34,281 bases of DNA from Tissierellia bacterium (GCA_012520455.1 JAAYOE010000068.1:1-34281), one strand, 5' to 3'; positions 9,762-18,820 are shown, numbered from the stretch's first letter. The notes: generated from the letters alone by a model not told the origin. A program made the numbers and translations.

Positions 9762-9844
9762 CAGGGACGGTTCTTTTCGTTCTCAAGAAAATACCAGGGA
9801 CGGTTCTATCATCCTTACTTTGAGAACGAAAAGAACCGTCCCTG
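9762..9844. repeat. Family 2 repeat pair: 25-bp perfect inverted repeat with a partial third copy in the loop
   Basis: CAGGGACGGTTCTTTTCGTTCTCAA (9762-9786) and TTGAGAACGAAAAGAACCGTCCCTG (9820-9844); CCAGGGACGGTTCT again at about 9794-9807. Confidence 0.85.
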
Positions 9845-9863
9845 AAATTTATAGTTGGGACAA

Positions 9864-11309
9864 CTAATATGCTCTTGCTGCGTAAATCATGTGTTTAGCA
9901 GGCTTACCGCAGATGTGGCACTTGTCGCCCAAGTTTTCCTGGTCGAAAGGAATACATCTTATGGTTGCACCGGTTTCTTCCTTCAGCCTGTCTTCACATT
10001 CTCTTTCGCCGCACCACATCATTTTTGCAAATCCGGGACGGGTGGGCAAATCTTTTTTGTACCGGTCATAGTCCTCTACTATATAAGTGTGGGCTTCCCT
10101 GTGGGCCTTTGCTTTTTCAAATAAATCTTTCTGCATTGCATCGAGCATTTGGGCGATTTTGTCATCAATATCGTCAAGGGATAAGATTTCTTTCTCCAAT
10201 TTATCTCTTCGAACGGCAACCGCCTGGTTGTTTTCAATGTCTCTGGGACCAATTTCAATACGAATAGGATAACCCTTCATTTCGTATTGGTTAAATTTCC
10301 AGCCGGGTGAATATTCCGTGTTGTCATCAAGCTCTACCCTTATTCCTTTTGCTTTTAATCTGTCGAACAATTCATTAGCTTTCTCCAAGACGCCTTCTTT
10401 CTTTTGCGCTATGGGAATTATGACAACCTGTACAGGCGCCATTTTAGGAGGAAGTACCAAGCCCCTGTTATCGGAATGAACCATTATCAAACCGCCGATT
10501 AATCTTGTGGAAATTCCCCACGAAGTAGAATAGGGGTATTGCTCCTGGCCGTTTCTGCCTTGGAATTTAATATCAAAAGCTTTGGCAAAATGCTGGCCTA
10601 AGTTATGGGATGTTCCTGCCTGTAGGGCCTGGCCGTCATGCATCAAAGCCTCCATGGTATAGGTGGCATAGGCGCCTGCAAATTTTTCTTTTTCGCTTTT
10701 TTGGCCAACAACTACCGGCATAGCCATTAAGTCTTCCGCCAACTGCCTGTATATATCTAGCATTTGTAAGGTTTCGGCCTGGGCTTCCTCCTCTGTTTCG
10801 TGAAGGGTGTGACCTTCCTGCCAGAGAAATTCCGATGTCCTTAAAAAAGGCCTGGTTGTTTTTTCCCACCTGACAACACTGCACCACTGGTTATACAAGT
10901 AGGGCAGGTCCCTGTATGAATTAAGCCATTTTGCATACATGTGGCAAATGATTGTTTCTGATGTAGGCCTTATGACAAGCCTTTCAGCAAGGTCCTGGCT
11001 TCCTCCCCTGGTAACCCAGGCAACTTCGGGAGCAAAGCCTTCAACATGTTCCTTCTCCTTATTTAATAGACTTTCGGGAATCAACAGAGGAAAATACATG
11101 TTTTTATGGCCTGTTTCCTTAAATTTCGCATCCGCATATTCCTGAATTTTCTCCCACAAGGCATAACCGTAAGGTCTGATTACCATAAAGCCTTTAACCG
11201 GTGAATAGTCAACCAATTCATTCTTCATTATTACATCCGTATACCACCTGCTGAAGTCTTCCTCCATGGGGGTTATCTCTTTTACAAATTCTTTTTCTTT
11301 TTTAGACAT
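9864..11309 (-). CDS. proS: Proline--tRNA ligase (ProS, archaeal/eukaryotic-like type)
   Basis: 481 aa; [62 protein letters not shown]-terminal Cys-rich region; preceded by a T-box. Confidence 0.95.
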   Translation of the reverse strand: MSKKEKEFVKEITPMEEDFSRWYTDVIMKNELVDYSPVKGFMVIRPYGYALWEKIQEYADAKFKETGHKNMYFPLLIPESLLNKEKEHVEGFAPEVAWVTRGGSQDLAERLVIRPTSETIICHMYAKWLNSYRDLPYLYNQWCSVVRWEKTTRPFLRTSEFLWQEGHTLHETEEEAQAETLQMLDIYRQLAEDLMAMPVVVGQKSEKEKFAGAYATYTMEALMHDGQALQAGTSHNLGQHFAKAFDIKFQGRNGQEQYPYSTSWGISTRLIGGLIMVHSDNRGLVLPPKMAPVQVVIIPIAQKKEGVLEKANELFDRLKAKGIRVELDDNTEYSPGWKFNQYEMKGYPIRIEIGPRDIENNQAVAVRRDKLEKEILSLDDIDDKIAQMLDAMQKDLFEKAKAHREAHTYIVEDYDRYKKDLPTRPGFAKMMWCGERECEDRLKEETGATIRCIPFDQENLGDKCHICGKPAKHMIYAARAY

Positions 11310-11365
11310 TATTACTCCCTTCTTTCATACATTTACAGATATTTTATTACAATTATACTTGCTAA

Positions 11366-11600
11366 AAATAAACCGCCTCTTAAACCAAGAGGCGGATTTC
11401 CGCGGTACCACTCTAATTACTGTCAATAGAATCATCCGTCGACAGTTCTCGTTTATATAAGGGGGGGACCCTTTGAGTTGCCACACTCAAATACTCCAAG
11501 GCGGGTTCAAAATACATAGGGCCGAAAATCTTCCACCGGTGATTTTCTCTCTATAGGCCGTGTATATCTACTATTCCTCTTCACAGTAACTATTAATTTG
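11366..11600 (-). promoter_or_regulatory. T-box riboswitch leader of proS
   Basis: Reverse strand contains the T-box AGAGTGGTACCGCGG (11400-11414) followed by terminator CCGCCTCTT-GGTTT-AAGAGGCGG (11373-11395) and T-rich tail; upstream stem I region with GAACCCGCC near the expected specifier (a Pro CCN codon is possible, exact codon not assigned). Confidence 0.92.
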
Positions 11601-11605
11601 TATAC

Positions 11606-11634
11606 ATGATATAAAAATTTATTGTTGTTGTCAA
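11606..11634 (-). promoter_or_regulatory. Promoter of the T-box-proS transcript
   Basis: Reverse strand TTGACA (11629-11634), 17 bp, TATCAT (11606-11611). Confidence 0.65.
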
Positions 11635-11713
11635 CAAGTATCCGATGTTTTTTTGAAGTTTATGAAAATTGTGTCCCTTATGCTTAATTCTTGAAGGGCA
11701 GGCAAAAGTTGTC

Positions 11714-11742
11714 TTGAAATTCCACTGCCCTGACTGTATAAT
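11714..11742 (+). promoter_or_regulatory. Promoter of the 5'-nucleotidase gene
   Basis: TTGAAA (11714-11719), 17 bp, TATAAT (11737-11742), then GAGGAGG ribosome-binding site before ATG 11782. Confidence 0.7.
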
Positions 11743-11781
11743 ATATATGTCTCTACCAAAAAAAATGAGGAGGAAAAGTCA

Positions 11782-13527
11782 ATGAAAAGAGTATTGAGTT
11801 TAGTTTTAGTTGTATTGCTGATTCTAAGCAGTTTCAGCTTCGCTTTCGGACAAGATGCTGAAACCGTGAAAATTACTATTATTCACACTAATGACACCCA
11901 TTCAAGATTAGAAGGTTCAGATTCCGTAATAGGTTTTGCCAAAATAGCAACCCTCATTAAGGAAGCAAAAGAAGCAAACCCTAACACCTTGGTTCTTGAT
12001 GCCGGAGATACCCTCCACGGTATGCCGATAGTAAACATCTCCAAGGGTGAAAATGCAATTAAGGTATTGGAAGCAGCAGGTTATAATTACATGACTTTAG
12101 GAAACCATGACTTTAATTACGGCCAAGAAAGATTGCTTGAATTAAAGGATATGTCTAAGGTAGGAATGCTGAGCGCCAATATCGTTGATGAAAACGGAGA
12201 TTATCTTTTTACTCCATATGCTATTGAAGAGGTAGGCGGCGTTAAGGTAGGTATTTTTGGTCTATCTACTCCTGATACCGTGATTGTGACACATCCTAAG
12301 AATGTAGAAGGTTTAACATTTAAAGATCCTATTGAAGTTTCAAAAGAAATGGTAAAGGAACTTGAAGACAAGGCTGATGTAATAATTGCACTGGCACATT
12401 TGGGACTTGATGAAAGTTCGACTATAACTTCAAAAGCTTTAGCCCAGGGTGTGGAAGGAATCGACCTGATTATTGACGGACACAGCCATACGATATTAGA
12501 AGCCGGTCAATTGGAAAATGATACATTGATTGTTCAAACAAAGAATTACGGTGAAAACTTGGGTTATGTTGATATTGAAGTTTTAAACGGTGAGGTTACA
12601 GGTATATCAGCAAGACTTCTACCTGTCGCAGACACTGCAGATGTTGTTCCCGACCCGGATTTAGCGGCATATATCGAATCAATCAACCCGAAAAACGACC
12701 CGGCATTCCAGGTAGTAGTTGCATCAACTGATGTATATTTGGACGGAGTGAGAGAAAATGTAAGGACCAAAGAAACAAATCTTGGAAACCTCTCAGCAGA
12801 TGCAGCAAGGACTGCAACTGGTGCTGACGTTGCCTTTGTAAACGGCGGCGGTATCAGAGAGGATGTACCGGTTGGTGATATAACAAAAGGTAAGATAGCT
12901 GCTATATTCCCCTTTGGTAACCTGATTGTTGTAAAGAAAATTACAGGTCAAGACCTTAAAGCCATGCTGGAATGGTCTGTAAGCGATTATCCTGCAGCTA
13001 AGGGAGCCTTCCTCCAGGTGAGCGGACTTGAATTCTCCTTTGACCCTGCTAAGGAAGTTGGTTCCAAGGTTGTAGAAGTAAAAGTAGGCGGCGAACCCTT
13101 AGATTTAACCAAAGAATATACGGTTGCGGTAAATGACTTTATGGCAGATGGCGGAGACGGCTATGAAATGCTTGCTGACTATAAGGTTGAAGCATTATAC
13201 GGAACCTATGAAGAAATAGTAATAGATTATCTCGCTACTAACGGGACTGCAGGAAGCGAAGTTTCAGGAAGAATTAAGGTTTTGGAAACTGTTGTTGAAG
13301 AACCTGAGCCGGTTGAACCTGAGCCTGTTGAGCCTGAGCCTGTTGAGCCTGAACCGGTTGAACCTGAACCTGCAGAAGAAGTGATTTACATAGTGGTTCC
13401 GGGCGACGTTTTGTGGAAAATAGCAGAAAAATATGGCTTTACTTATCAGGAATTGGCTGAATACAACAAGATAGCAAATCCTCATTTAATATTCCCTGAA
13501 CAAGCTATAAAGATTCCAAGCAAATAA
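11782..13527 (+). CDS. Secreted bifunctional UDP-sugar hydrolase/5'-nucleotidase family protein with C-terminal LysM domain
   Basis: Signal peptide; metallophosphatase motifs IIHTNDTHS, LDAGDTLHG, GNHDFNYG, IDGHSHT; 5'-nucleotidase C-terminal domain (FVNGGGIREDVPVGDITKG); PEPVE linker; LysM YIVVPGDVLWKIAEKYGFTYQELAEYNKIANPHLIFPEQAIKIP. Confidence 0.92.
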   Translation: MKRVLSLVLVVLLILSSFSFAFGQDAETVKITIIHTNDTHSRLEGSDSVIGFAKIATLIKEAKEANPNTLVLDAGDTLHGMPIVNISKGENAIKVLEAAGYNYMTLGNHDFNYGQERLLELKDMSKVGMLSANIVDENGDYLFTPYAIEEVGGVKVGIFGLSTPDTVIVTHPKNVEGLTFKDPIEVSKEMVKELEDKADVIIALAHLGLDESSTITSKALAQGVEGIDLIIDGHSHTILEAGQLENDTLIVQTKNYGENLGYVDIEVLNGEVTGISARLLPVADTADVVPDPDLAAYIESINPKNDPAFQVVVASTDVYLDGVRENVRTKETNLGNLSADAARTATGADVAFVNGGGIREDVPVGDITKGKIAAIFPFGNLIVVKKITGQDLKAMLEWSVSDYPAAKGAFLQVSGLEFSFDPAKEVGSKVVEVKVGGEPLDLTKEYTVAVNDFMADGGDGYEMLADYKVEALYGTYEEIVIDYLATNGTAGSEVSGRIKVLETVVEEPEPVEPEPVEPEPVEPEPVEPEPAEEVIYIVVPGDVLWKIAEKYGFTYQELAEYNKIANPHLIFPEQAIKIPSK

Positions 13528-13538
13528 CATAAATGATA

Positions 13539-13577
13539 AGAATGAGGCTTTGGTAACAAAGCCTCATTCTATTTTGC
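13539..13577. terminator. Rho-independent terminator after the 5'-nucleotidase gene
   Basis: 14-bp stem AGAATGAGGCTTTG-GTAA-CAAAGCCTCATTCT followed by ATTTT. Confidence 0.85.
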
Positions 13578-13597
13578 AAATCTCTTTATGTCCTATC

Positions 13598-14425
13598 TTA
13601 TTTCATCCCGCTTATTGTAATAACCGTCAGTTCGGGTACTGCCATAAAGCGCAGAGGAAGGGTTGATGTTCCCAGGCCCACATTGACATATATTTTGGTC
13701 TGCCTGTTATTATCTATCTCATACATACCCCTTACATATTTTTGCGCCAGGGGTGGTGTATAACTGATGATAGGCAGGTTAACCTGACCTCCGTGGCTGT
13801 GGCCGGTTAAAAACAAGTCTGCGTCGTATTCAAAAAAAAGGTCCGCAACATCCGGCTCATGACTCAACACTATGTTATATGAATCTTCATTCAGCAGCCT
13901 TATAATTGCTTCTTTATCAAGGGTGCCGAATATTGAATCATCCATTCCTATTATATTTACAGGGTATCCTTCAATTTCCGCCCTTTCATTTTGAAGTATC
14001 TGAAAGCCGCCCTTCTCCATTATCTGTCTGAATGCCCTTTCAGCCCCGCCTCCGTAATCATGGTTTCCATAAACAGCATACTTTCCTAAAGGTGCCCGTA
14101 TTTGGCTTAATACTTCCCATATTTCATTTATCCTGTCCTTATTTTCGTATTTATCGTATCTCTCTATCAAATCGCCGCTAAAAACAACCACATCCGGTTT
14201 TTGAGCATTTATTTTGTCTGCGACCTTCTTCAAATGATTTGCATCAAAATATCCGGATATGTGGGTATCTGAAAATTGTACTATTTTTATATTATCATCA
14301 ATATAAGAGCTATATATGTTTTCGTATTTAACCGTCAATAATGCCGGTTCTACAAGTCTTGCGTATGAATAAAAAACAATTGAAAGCAAAAATAAAAAGC
14401 CAAGAAATTTTAAAAGTAATTTCAC
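13598..14425 (-). CDS. Metallophosphoesterase (calcineurin-like, YkuE/YaeI-like), N-terminal TM
   Basis: 275 aa; VQFSDTHISG, VVFSGDLI, YGNHDYGGG, LSHEPD, LTGHSHGGQVNLP motifs. Confidence 0.9.
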   Translation of the reverse strand: MKLLLKFLGFLFLLSIVFYSYARLVEPALLTVKYENIYSSYIDDNIKIVQFSDTHISGYFDANHLKKVADKINAQKPDVVVFSGDLIERYDKYENKDRINEIWEVLSQIRAPLGKYAVYGNHDYGGGAERAFRQIMEKGGFQILQNERAEIEGYPVNIIGMDDSIFGTLDKEAIIRLLNEDSYNIVLSHEPDVADLFFEYDADLFLTGHSHGGQVNLPIISYTPPLAQKYVRGMYEIDNNRQTKIYVNVGLGTSTLPLRFMAVPELTVITISGMK

Positions 14426-14453
14426 TTCTACTCCCCATAATTTACATTTTTTT

Positions 14454-14516
14454 ATGAGATTCTTCGAGCTAAAGCTCTCAGAATGACAATTTGTGAGTTA
14501 TTCATAATAATGACAA
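14454..14516 (+). repeat. Palindromic intergenic repeat, family 1 (copy B)
   Basis: ATGAGATTCTTCGAGCTAAAGCTCTCAGAATGACAATTTGTGAGTTATTCATAATAATGACA. Confidence 0.85.
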
Positions 14517-14569
14517 AATGTTATAATAGTATGGTATGTCACATGTATATGGAGTATATCAAATTTTTG

Positions 14570-14624
14570 CAAAAAAATATAGCGAAACTTCCAACTTAAT
14601 AAACTATTAATATAGCTTCGCTAT
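14570..14624 (-). terminator. Possible terminator of the Veg-like gene
   Basis: Inverted repeat ATAGCGAA (14579-14586)/TTCGCTAT (14617-14624); on the minus strand the stem is followed by a run of T. Confidence 0.5.
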
Positions 14625-14632
14625 CATCCACT

Positions 14633-14938
14633 CTAACCTATTCTGGTCTCCATATCATCACAAATGTAAAATTCAACATTATTGGTGAGAATATCAATAT
14701 AATTAAAGGACACGATCCTGTTATGGTCTTGTTTTTCCACAAAGACCGTAAAAATCGAAGGGTAAGTGTGCAGAATTACTCCTTCGCTGAATTGAGACCT
14801 GGTTTTGCCTTTTTTTATCTTGAATTTTACTTTTTTACCGATACAGTCTTCAACTGCCCCCTTAACTCTCTTAACGGAACTCTTGGGCAAAAAATCACCT
14901 TCTATGCTAAAATTAATGAAAAGGTTAAAACTATTCAT
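14633..14938 (-). CDS. veg: Veg family protein (start codon uncertain)
   Basis: 101 aa; VKGAVEDCIGKKVKFKIKKGKTRSQFSEGVILHTYPSIFTVFVE...RIVSFNYIDILTNNVEF matches the Veg pattern (KxGR..xxGxLxxTYPSVFxV...SYxDVLTxxVEL); next to ispE as in many Firmicutes. Confidence 0.8.
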   Translation of the reverse strand: MNSFNLFINFSIEGDFLPKSSVKRVKGAVEDCIGKKVKFKIKKGKTRSQFSEGVILHTYPSIFTVFVEKQDHNRIVSFNYIDILTNNVEFYICDDMETRIG

Positions 14939-14985
14939 TAATTAATATCTTTTCCATTTATAAAATAATTATGTGCCTTAAATGA

Positions 14986-15032
14986 ATAACACCCAATTTT
15001 CATCAATTTCACACCAGAAAATCGGGTGTTAT
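14986..15032. repeat. Long imperfect inverted repeat between veg and ispE
   Basis: ATAACACCCAATTTT (14986-15000) and AAAATCGGGTGTTAT (15018-15032), one G-T mismatch. Confidence 0.75.
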
Positions 15033-15223
15033 CCATTCATGGCTTCAATTTCTGTTTTTGGGGGAATCACCTCTTTCTCACTAGCACTATGATTCATTAA
15101 ATTTATACCCCATATTATGAATTTTAATCATAAAAACTGAAAAAAATTTAGTATTAGTTATATTTTGCCTTGTCCACCAAAATATTATGTTATATAATGT
15201 TGAAAAACTCGGGGAAGGTTCTC

Positions 15224-16090
15224 ATGAAATTAAAATCATACGGTAAAATAAATTTATTTTTGGATGTCAAAGGAAAGCTCCCAAGCGGTTATCACGATAT
15301 TGTGACTGTTATCCAGTCTATTGATATTTATGATGAAATAACCCTAAAACCTGTAAATGAGGATAAGATTATCATTGAGTGTTCTGATTTATCAATACCG
15401 GTTGATGAAAGTAATACCTGTTTTAAAGCGGCTATGGTATTAAAGGATACTTTCGGCATAAATTCAGGCATACACATATATATTGATAAAAAGATACCTG
15501 CAGGTGCAGGCATGGGGGGAGGCAGCTCAAACGCAGCTGCTGTCATAAAGGGGCTGAATGCCTTGTGGAAGCTGAATTTATCCCGGGAAGAATTATCCGC
15601 CATCGGGGTACGGGTCGGGGCTGATGTGCCATTTTGCCTGGTCGGGGGTACCTGTCTTGCAGAAGGAATAGGTGACAAAGTCACTGACTTAAATGACTTT
15701 CTATGGAATGATATATTATTGGTTAAGCCTGAATTTTCAATTTCAACTGCCTTTATCTATAAAAACCTAAAGTCCGATTACTATAATTTATATGATTCAA
15801 GCCTCATGCTCAGACATCTATCATCACATGACCATGAATCAACCGCAAGAAGTGTTTCAAATACTTTGGAAAAGGTTGTGGAGATTTTCCATCCCCAAAT
15901 CAAGGACATTAAGGGATTAATGATTGATAATGGAGCAATATCCTCAATAATGACCGGTTCAGGCTCAACAGTATTCGGTTTATTTAAAGACAGTACCTCC
16001 CTTAATAAGGCATATGATCTTGCATCCGGGGCTTATCCCTTTACATTTAAGACAAAGACCAACAAAGATGGAGTTAAATTTATTGATTGA
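15224..16090 (+). CDS. ispE: 4-diphosphocytidyl-2-C-methyl-D-erythritol kinase (IspE)
   Basis: GHMP kinase: MKLKSYGKINLFLDVKGKLPSGYHDIVTVIQSI, IPAGAGMGGGSSNAAAVIKGLN, GADVPFCLVGGTCLAEGIG, MTGSGSTVFGLF. ORF track start is 15170; the Met at 15224 fits family starts better. Confidence 0.94.
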   Translation: MKLKSYGKINLFLDVKGKLPSGYHDIVTVIQSIDIYDEITLKPVNEDKIIIECSDLSIPVDESNTCFKAAMVLKDTFGINSGIHIYIDKKIPAGAGMGGGSSNAAAVIKGLNALWKLNLSREELSAIGVRVGADVPFCLVGGTCLAEGIGDKVTDLNDFLWNDILLVKPEFSISTAFIYKNLKSDYYNLYDSSLMLRHLSSHDHESTARSVSNTLEKVVEIFHPQIKDIKGLMIDNGAISSIMTGSGSTVFGLFKDSTSLNKAYDLASGAYPFTFKTKTNKDGVKFID

Positions 16091-16135
16091 TTATCCATAT
16101 AACCGGGTATCATGTAATTCATAAAGGAGAAGACA

Positions 16136-16702
16136 ATGAAAAAAATACTGATTATTATTTTATCCCTGATATTGATAGCAGGATGCACCGATAATTCCTC
16201 TATCAGCCCTGATAATGAAGCAGAGGATGCTCTCAATGATAACCAAGAAACAGAGGATACTCTCAATGATAACCAAGAAACCGAGAATTCCAACGAACCC
16301 ATAATGGTCCCGGATTTTGAATTGGAAACTTTAGACGGTTCGGTTATAAAATTGAGTGAAATTAGAGACAAGAATGTAATCATCAACTTCTGGTATACGG
16401 GATGCACCTTTTGCGTAATGGAGATGCCTGATTTGCAAAAACTTCAGGAAACCTATCCGGATGACCTTTTGTTGCTGGCAATCAACGTAGGTGAGACCAA
16501 GGAAACAATTGAGGAATTTATGGCTGAAAACAAGCTTAATATTAGGGTTTTATTGGACCAAGACATGCATGTGGCTTACGATTACGGCATCCGTTCCTTT
16601 CCTACTACCATAGCCGTGAACAAGAATGGTGAAATGGTAGGCGGCTATATCGGTATGCTCACTTATGAGCAGATGGAAAAGCTGTACGGTTTTTTTGAAT
16701 AG
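16136..16702 (+). CDS. TlpA/ResA-like thioredoxin-fold lipoprotein
   Basis: 188 aa; lipobox LILIAGC; NFWYTGCTFCVMEMPDLQKLQETYPDDLLLLAINVGE...IRSFPTTIAVNKNGEMVGGYIG (CxxC = CTFC). Confidence 0.9.
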   Translation: MKKILIIILSLILIAGCTDNSSISPDNEAEDALNDNQETEDTLNDNQETENSNEPIMVPDFELETLDGSVIKLSEIRDKNVIINFWYTGCTFCVMEMPDLQKLQETYPDDLLLLAINVGETKETIEEFMAENKLNIRVLLDQDMHVAYDYGIRSFPTTIAVNKNGEMVGGYIGMLTYEQMEKLYGFFE

Positions 16703-16770
16703 TGAGGTCTTCAGGTGCTGCCTTGGAAAAACGAATACCCTTTGTCATACTAGAGCATATGCCAAGGAAC

Positions 16771-16850
16771 TCATGAGATTCTTCGAGCTAAAGCTCTCAG
16801 AATGACAGTTTCTGAGTTATTCATAGCAATGACACCCTGTGGGTTATTCA
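16771..16850 (+). repeat. Palindromic intergenic repeat, family 1 (copy C), running into the etfA stop codon
   Basis: TCATGAGATTCTTCGAGCTAAAGCTCTCAGAATGACAGTTTCTGAGTTATTCATAGCAATGACACCCTGTGGGTTATTCACAG. Confidence 0.9.
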
Positions 16851-18026
16851 CAGCCTCCCTTTTATTTTCTCAATCAGGACAGGGAGGATTTCTTTTACAT
16901 CCGCTACTATCCCGTAATTTGCAACCTTGAATATAGGGGCGTCGGGGTCTTGATTTATTGCTATTATGGTATCAATATCCGCAAGCCCTGCCAAATGCTG
17001 GATTGCTCCCGAAATTCCGCAAGCAATATAGATTTTGGGGGCAACTGTTTTACCCGTCTGTCCCACTTGACGGCTGTAGGGCATCCACCCCATGTCAACC
17101 AAGGGCCTTGAAGAGGCCAGGGCTCCGCCCAAAACATCTGCCAATTCCTTGGCAAGCCGGATATTTCCTGCACTTCCTATACCTCTTCCGACACTTACGA
17201 TTATTTCCGCATCAGACAAGCTCTGCCCTTCTGAATTATCTATATTTTTTAGCAGTTTTACAAACCCTTCTATGGGCTTTTTGTGTATCCTGGTAATTTT
17301 ACCCCTTCTTTTATAATCAGGCTCTAAGGGCTTAAAAACTTTAGGTCTTACCGTTGCCATCTGGGGACGGTTATTGGGGCAAATTATTTCAGCCATTAAA
17401 TTCCCTCCAAAGGCAGGTCTTGTCTGGACCAAAAGTCCGCCCTCATCAATACTCAAGCCTGTACAGTCAGCCGTGAGGCCGGTTTTTAAAGACGAAGAAA
17501 TATAGGGTGCTAAGGACCGGCCTTTTGAAGTTGCTCCCACCAACACTATTTCAGGTTTATATTCACTTATAAGGGCTGTCATAGCTTCCCCGTAAATATA
17601 GTCATTGAAGTCATTCAGCCATTCTTCATCCATGACAAGGACTTCGTCGGCACCATGGGCAATTAGCTCATGGGCTAAAAATTCAATATTATGTCCAAAC
17701 AAGACCGATGTGACTTGAGTTTTAAGAAGGGATGACAATTCCCTTGTCTTCCCCAAAAGCTCCGAGGAAACGGTTTTTAATTTACCGTATCTTTGCTCGG
17801 CAAAGACCCATATTCCTTTGTATTGACTTAAGTCTGAACTTTCTCTCTCATCTCTTTTGAAATCTATGGCATCAAATTTGCAACTTTCTGCACAAGCCCC
17901 GCATAGGGTGCATTTTTCCGTAATTACCGCCTTCTTCCCCACAATTTCTATAGCTCCGAAGGGACATGCACCCATGCATGCTTTGCAGCCCACGCATTTA
18001 TCCTTAATAATATTAATACCGGCCAT
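16848..18026 (-). CDS. etfA: Electron transfer flavoprotein subunit alpha with N-terminal 2x[4Fe-4S] ferredoxin domain
   Basis: 392 aa; DKCVGCKACMGACPFGAI and EKCTLCGACAESCKFDAI; C-terminal FAD-binding SRPLVDMGWMPYSRQVGQTGKTVAPKIYIACGISGAIQHLAGL. Confidence 0.94.
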   Translation of the reverse strand: MAGINIIKDKCVGCKACMGACPFGAIEIVGKKAVITEKCTLCGACAESCKFDAIDFKRDERESSDLSQYKGIWVFAEQRYGKLKTVSSELLGKTRELSSLLKTQVTSVLFGHNIEFLAHELIAHGADEVLVMDEEWLNDFNDYIYGEAMTALISEYKPEIVLVGATSKGRSLAPYISSSLKTGLTADCTGLSIDEGGLLVQTRPAFGGNLMAEIICPNNRPQMATVRPKVFKPLEPDYKRRGKITRIHKKPIEGFVKLLKNIDNSEGQSLSDAEIIVSVGRGIGSAGNIRLAKELADVLGGALASSRPLVDMGWMPYSRQVGQTGKTVAPKIYIACGISGAIQHLAGLADIDTIIAINQDPDAPIFKVANYGIVADVKEILPVLIEKIKGRL

Positions 18027-18820
18027 TACTCCACTTCCATTCTCAAATTTAACAGTATTTCGGACAGCTTACCTGCCTTTTCTTCAAGAGTGCCTTCAAT
18101 AAGGGTGGTGTTCACTTCATGAAGGGGCACGAATACCTTTCTCACCTGGGTAGGTGACCCCTTAAGCCCGGTCCTTTTTTCATCTGCCTTAATACCATCG
18201 AATTCCACAATTTCTATTTTTGATTTTCGGGCAGCCTTCATGCTTTTTATTGACGGAAGCCTGGGCATATTGATTTCTTTCACCACAGTAATCAATGCCG
18301 GGAGTTTTATTAATATTTCCTCATATCCGTCATCGGTTATTTTGAGGCAGTGTATTTCATTGTCCTTGATTTCGATTATCTTGCTGATATCCGTGGCATA
18401 GGCTATGTTTAAAGTCCTTGCAAGGCTTGGCCCCACTTGGGCAGTATCACCGTCCGTTGCCTGCCTGCCGCAAATAATCAAATCAAATTCTCCGATTCTT
18501 TCTATTCCCTTGCTGAGGGTATATGCTGTAGCTAAGGTGTCGGCACCTGCAAATTTCCTGTCAGTCATGAGTATTCCTTTGTCAATTCCTAAAGAAACTG
18601 CTTCCTTCAGCATATCTTCTGCCGAAGGAATACCCATGCTTATACCGTAAATGAAAGCTCCTGTCCTTTCTTTGATGCGGACGGCCTCTTCTATGGCATA
18701 GGTGTCAAAAGGATTTATGATGGCAGGAACATTTTCTCTTATGATGGTGTTTGTTTCCGGGTCGGTTTTTACTTCATTGGTTCCCGGAACCTGCTTTATG
18801 CAAACAATAATTTTCATCAT
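18026..18820 (-). CDS. etfB: Electron transfer flavoprotein subunit beta
   Basis: 264 aa; KIIVCIKQVPGTNEVKTDPETNTIIRENVPAIINPFDTYAIEEAVRIKE; LIICGRQATDGDTAQVGPSLA; stop/start overlap (TAATG) with etfA. Confidence 0.95.
   Translation of the reverse strand: MMKIIVCIKQVPGTNEVKTDPETNTIIRENVPAIINPFDTYAIEEAVRIKERTGAFIYGISMGIPSAEDMLKEAVSLGIDKGILMTDRKFAGADTLATAYTLSKGIERIGEFDLIICGRQATDGDTAQVGPSLARTLNIAYATDISKIIEIKDNEIHCLKITDDGYEEILIKLPALITVVKEINMPRLPSIKSMKAARKSKIEIVEFDGIKADEKRTGLKGSPTQVRKVFVPLHEVNTTLIEGTLEEKAGKLSEILLNLRMEVE

Noticed and set aside
3628-9844. Composite transposon carrying the efflux operon
   Set aside because: No transposase gene and no verifiable target duplication in this window; kept only as a hypothesis about the flanking inverted repeats.
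9855-11145. Several plus- and minus-strand ORFs overlapping proS (9855-10124, 9889-10071, 9965-10267, 10087-10272, 10636-10887, 10939-11145)
   Set aside because: Overlapping frames of a conserved synthetase gene with no recognisable domains.
16839-17316. ORFs antisense to or overlapping etfA (16839-17111, 16958-17296, 16964-17173, 17092-17316)
   Set aside because: Shadow ORFs of a well-supported etfA reading frame.
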